Origin: Flavobacterium sp.
GTDB taxonomy: Bacteria; Bacteroidota; Bacteroidia; Flavobacteriales; Flavobacteriaceae
Direction: 5' to 3'
NCBI RefSeq assembly: GCF_035195345.1
Contig: NZ_CP136574.1
Span: forward strand, 744,001 to 808,000
DNA: 64,000 bases
Shown in pieces: positions 63,819-64,000 of this stretch. Each line of letters starts with the position of its first letter. The first letter of the stretch is position 1. Below the pieces are notes generated by a model. It was not told the origin of the DNA and ran no database searches. It was given only the letters and a program-made list of their open reading frames with translations. The translations under genes were made by a program, and so were the position numbers.

Positions 63819-64000
63819 TATTTTCTATGGTAACGGTATAAAATGGCTCTGCGAAGGTCATTTATAAGCATCATATCCTCTTTGTATTGCTTTTCTTTTT
63901 TCTCCAAGAGTTTGAGAGCTGCAACATTTTTTTGGTGCTGCTCGTGTTCCACCATCATCAATCTAGATTGTGGATTGAATTCTTTTTTAAAATCATTTAG
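63818..64000 (-). CDS. C-terminal part of an unknown helical protein
   Basis: The minus strand is open from the window edge to a TAA (complement of 63818-63820), giving 60 residues. The sequence EHEQHQKNVAALKLLEKKEK then QYKEDMMLINDLRRAILYRY is charged and helical, probably a coiled coil, ending YHRK. The N-terminus is outside the window. The hairpin directly at its stop supports a real gene. Function unknown; it may belong to the same accessory region. Confidence 0.55.
   Translation of the reverse strand, partial: LNDFKKEFNPQSRLMMVEHEQHQKNVAALKLLEKKEKQYKEDMMLINDLRRAILYRYHRK

Noticed and set aside
63679..63867. Short plus-strand frame of 62 codons.
   Set aside because: It overlaps the terminator hairpin and the end of the minus-strand partial gene and has no family character.
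57997..64000. Prophage.
   Set aside because: There is an integrase and possible lysis-like proteins, but no terminase, portal, capsid or tail genes in the visible 6 kb.

Overview
The window looks like chromosomal DNA of a Flavobacteriaceae bacterium, most likely Flavobacterium or a near relative. It is AT-rich, and gene starts mostly lack Shine-Dalgarno sequences. Promoter-like sites match the Bacteroidetes pattern TTG-N19-21-TAnnTTTG. The 16S rRNA 3' end, monomeric isocitrate dehydrogenase, split transketolase, cyclophilin-FKBP fusion, DUF3857 pairs and other family types also fit. This assignment is inference; no database search was possible.

Layout. 1-8403: a partial TrmH-type methyltransferase, a cysteine-free sirtuin, purB, a polysaccharide deacetylase lipoprotein, a CPA2 antiporter and two CAP-domain secreted proteins. 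8480-26577: mostly housekeeping genes (guaB, a P-type ATPase, HMG-CoA lyase, pyrD, a redoxin, a cytochrome c lipoprotein, a dual immunophilin, trmD, rplS, icd, plsC-like, a Nudix hydrolase) and a compact run msrB - DinB-like - NRDE - ATP-grasp. 26667-33813: an envelope-type operon of a large TPR/MORN-repeat protein and two DUF3857 proteins, the second with a transglutaminase-like region lacking its catalytic residues. 34729-40663: one rRNA operon on the minus strand (16S, tRNA-Ile, tRNA-Ala, 23S, 5S) driven by three tandem promoter-like sites and followed by two degenerate 5S copies. 41342-44630: the thrS-infC-rpmI-rplT translation operon. 44769-46564: four small, mostly secreted proteins of unknown function. 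46912-57686: rlmF, DUF1569, a secreted protein often mislabelled asparagine synthetase, dnaB, accA, an EamA transporter, an LptF/G permease, tgt and the two transketolase subunits. 57997-64000: an accessory region with an HU-like protein, a tyrosine recombinase, a three-gene HNH nuclease / unknown / minimal nucleotidyltransferase operon, a thermonuclease, and a four-gene module with a DUF5675 protein and small membrane proteins.

Most interesting signals: (1) intergenic arrays with a 7-bp period at a dozen places, the unit sequence changing from place to place; (2) the HNH/ORF2/NTase operon next to an integrase, bounded by 15-bp inverted sequences, which resembles a mobile gene cassette and is a candidate undescribed defence system; (3) three palindromic sites at exact 22-bp spacing between the HU-like gene and the integrase; (4) tandem truncated 5S-like units after the rRNA operon; (5) infC without a standard start codon; (6) a purB terminator that lies inside the signal-peptide codons of the next gene.
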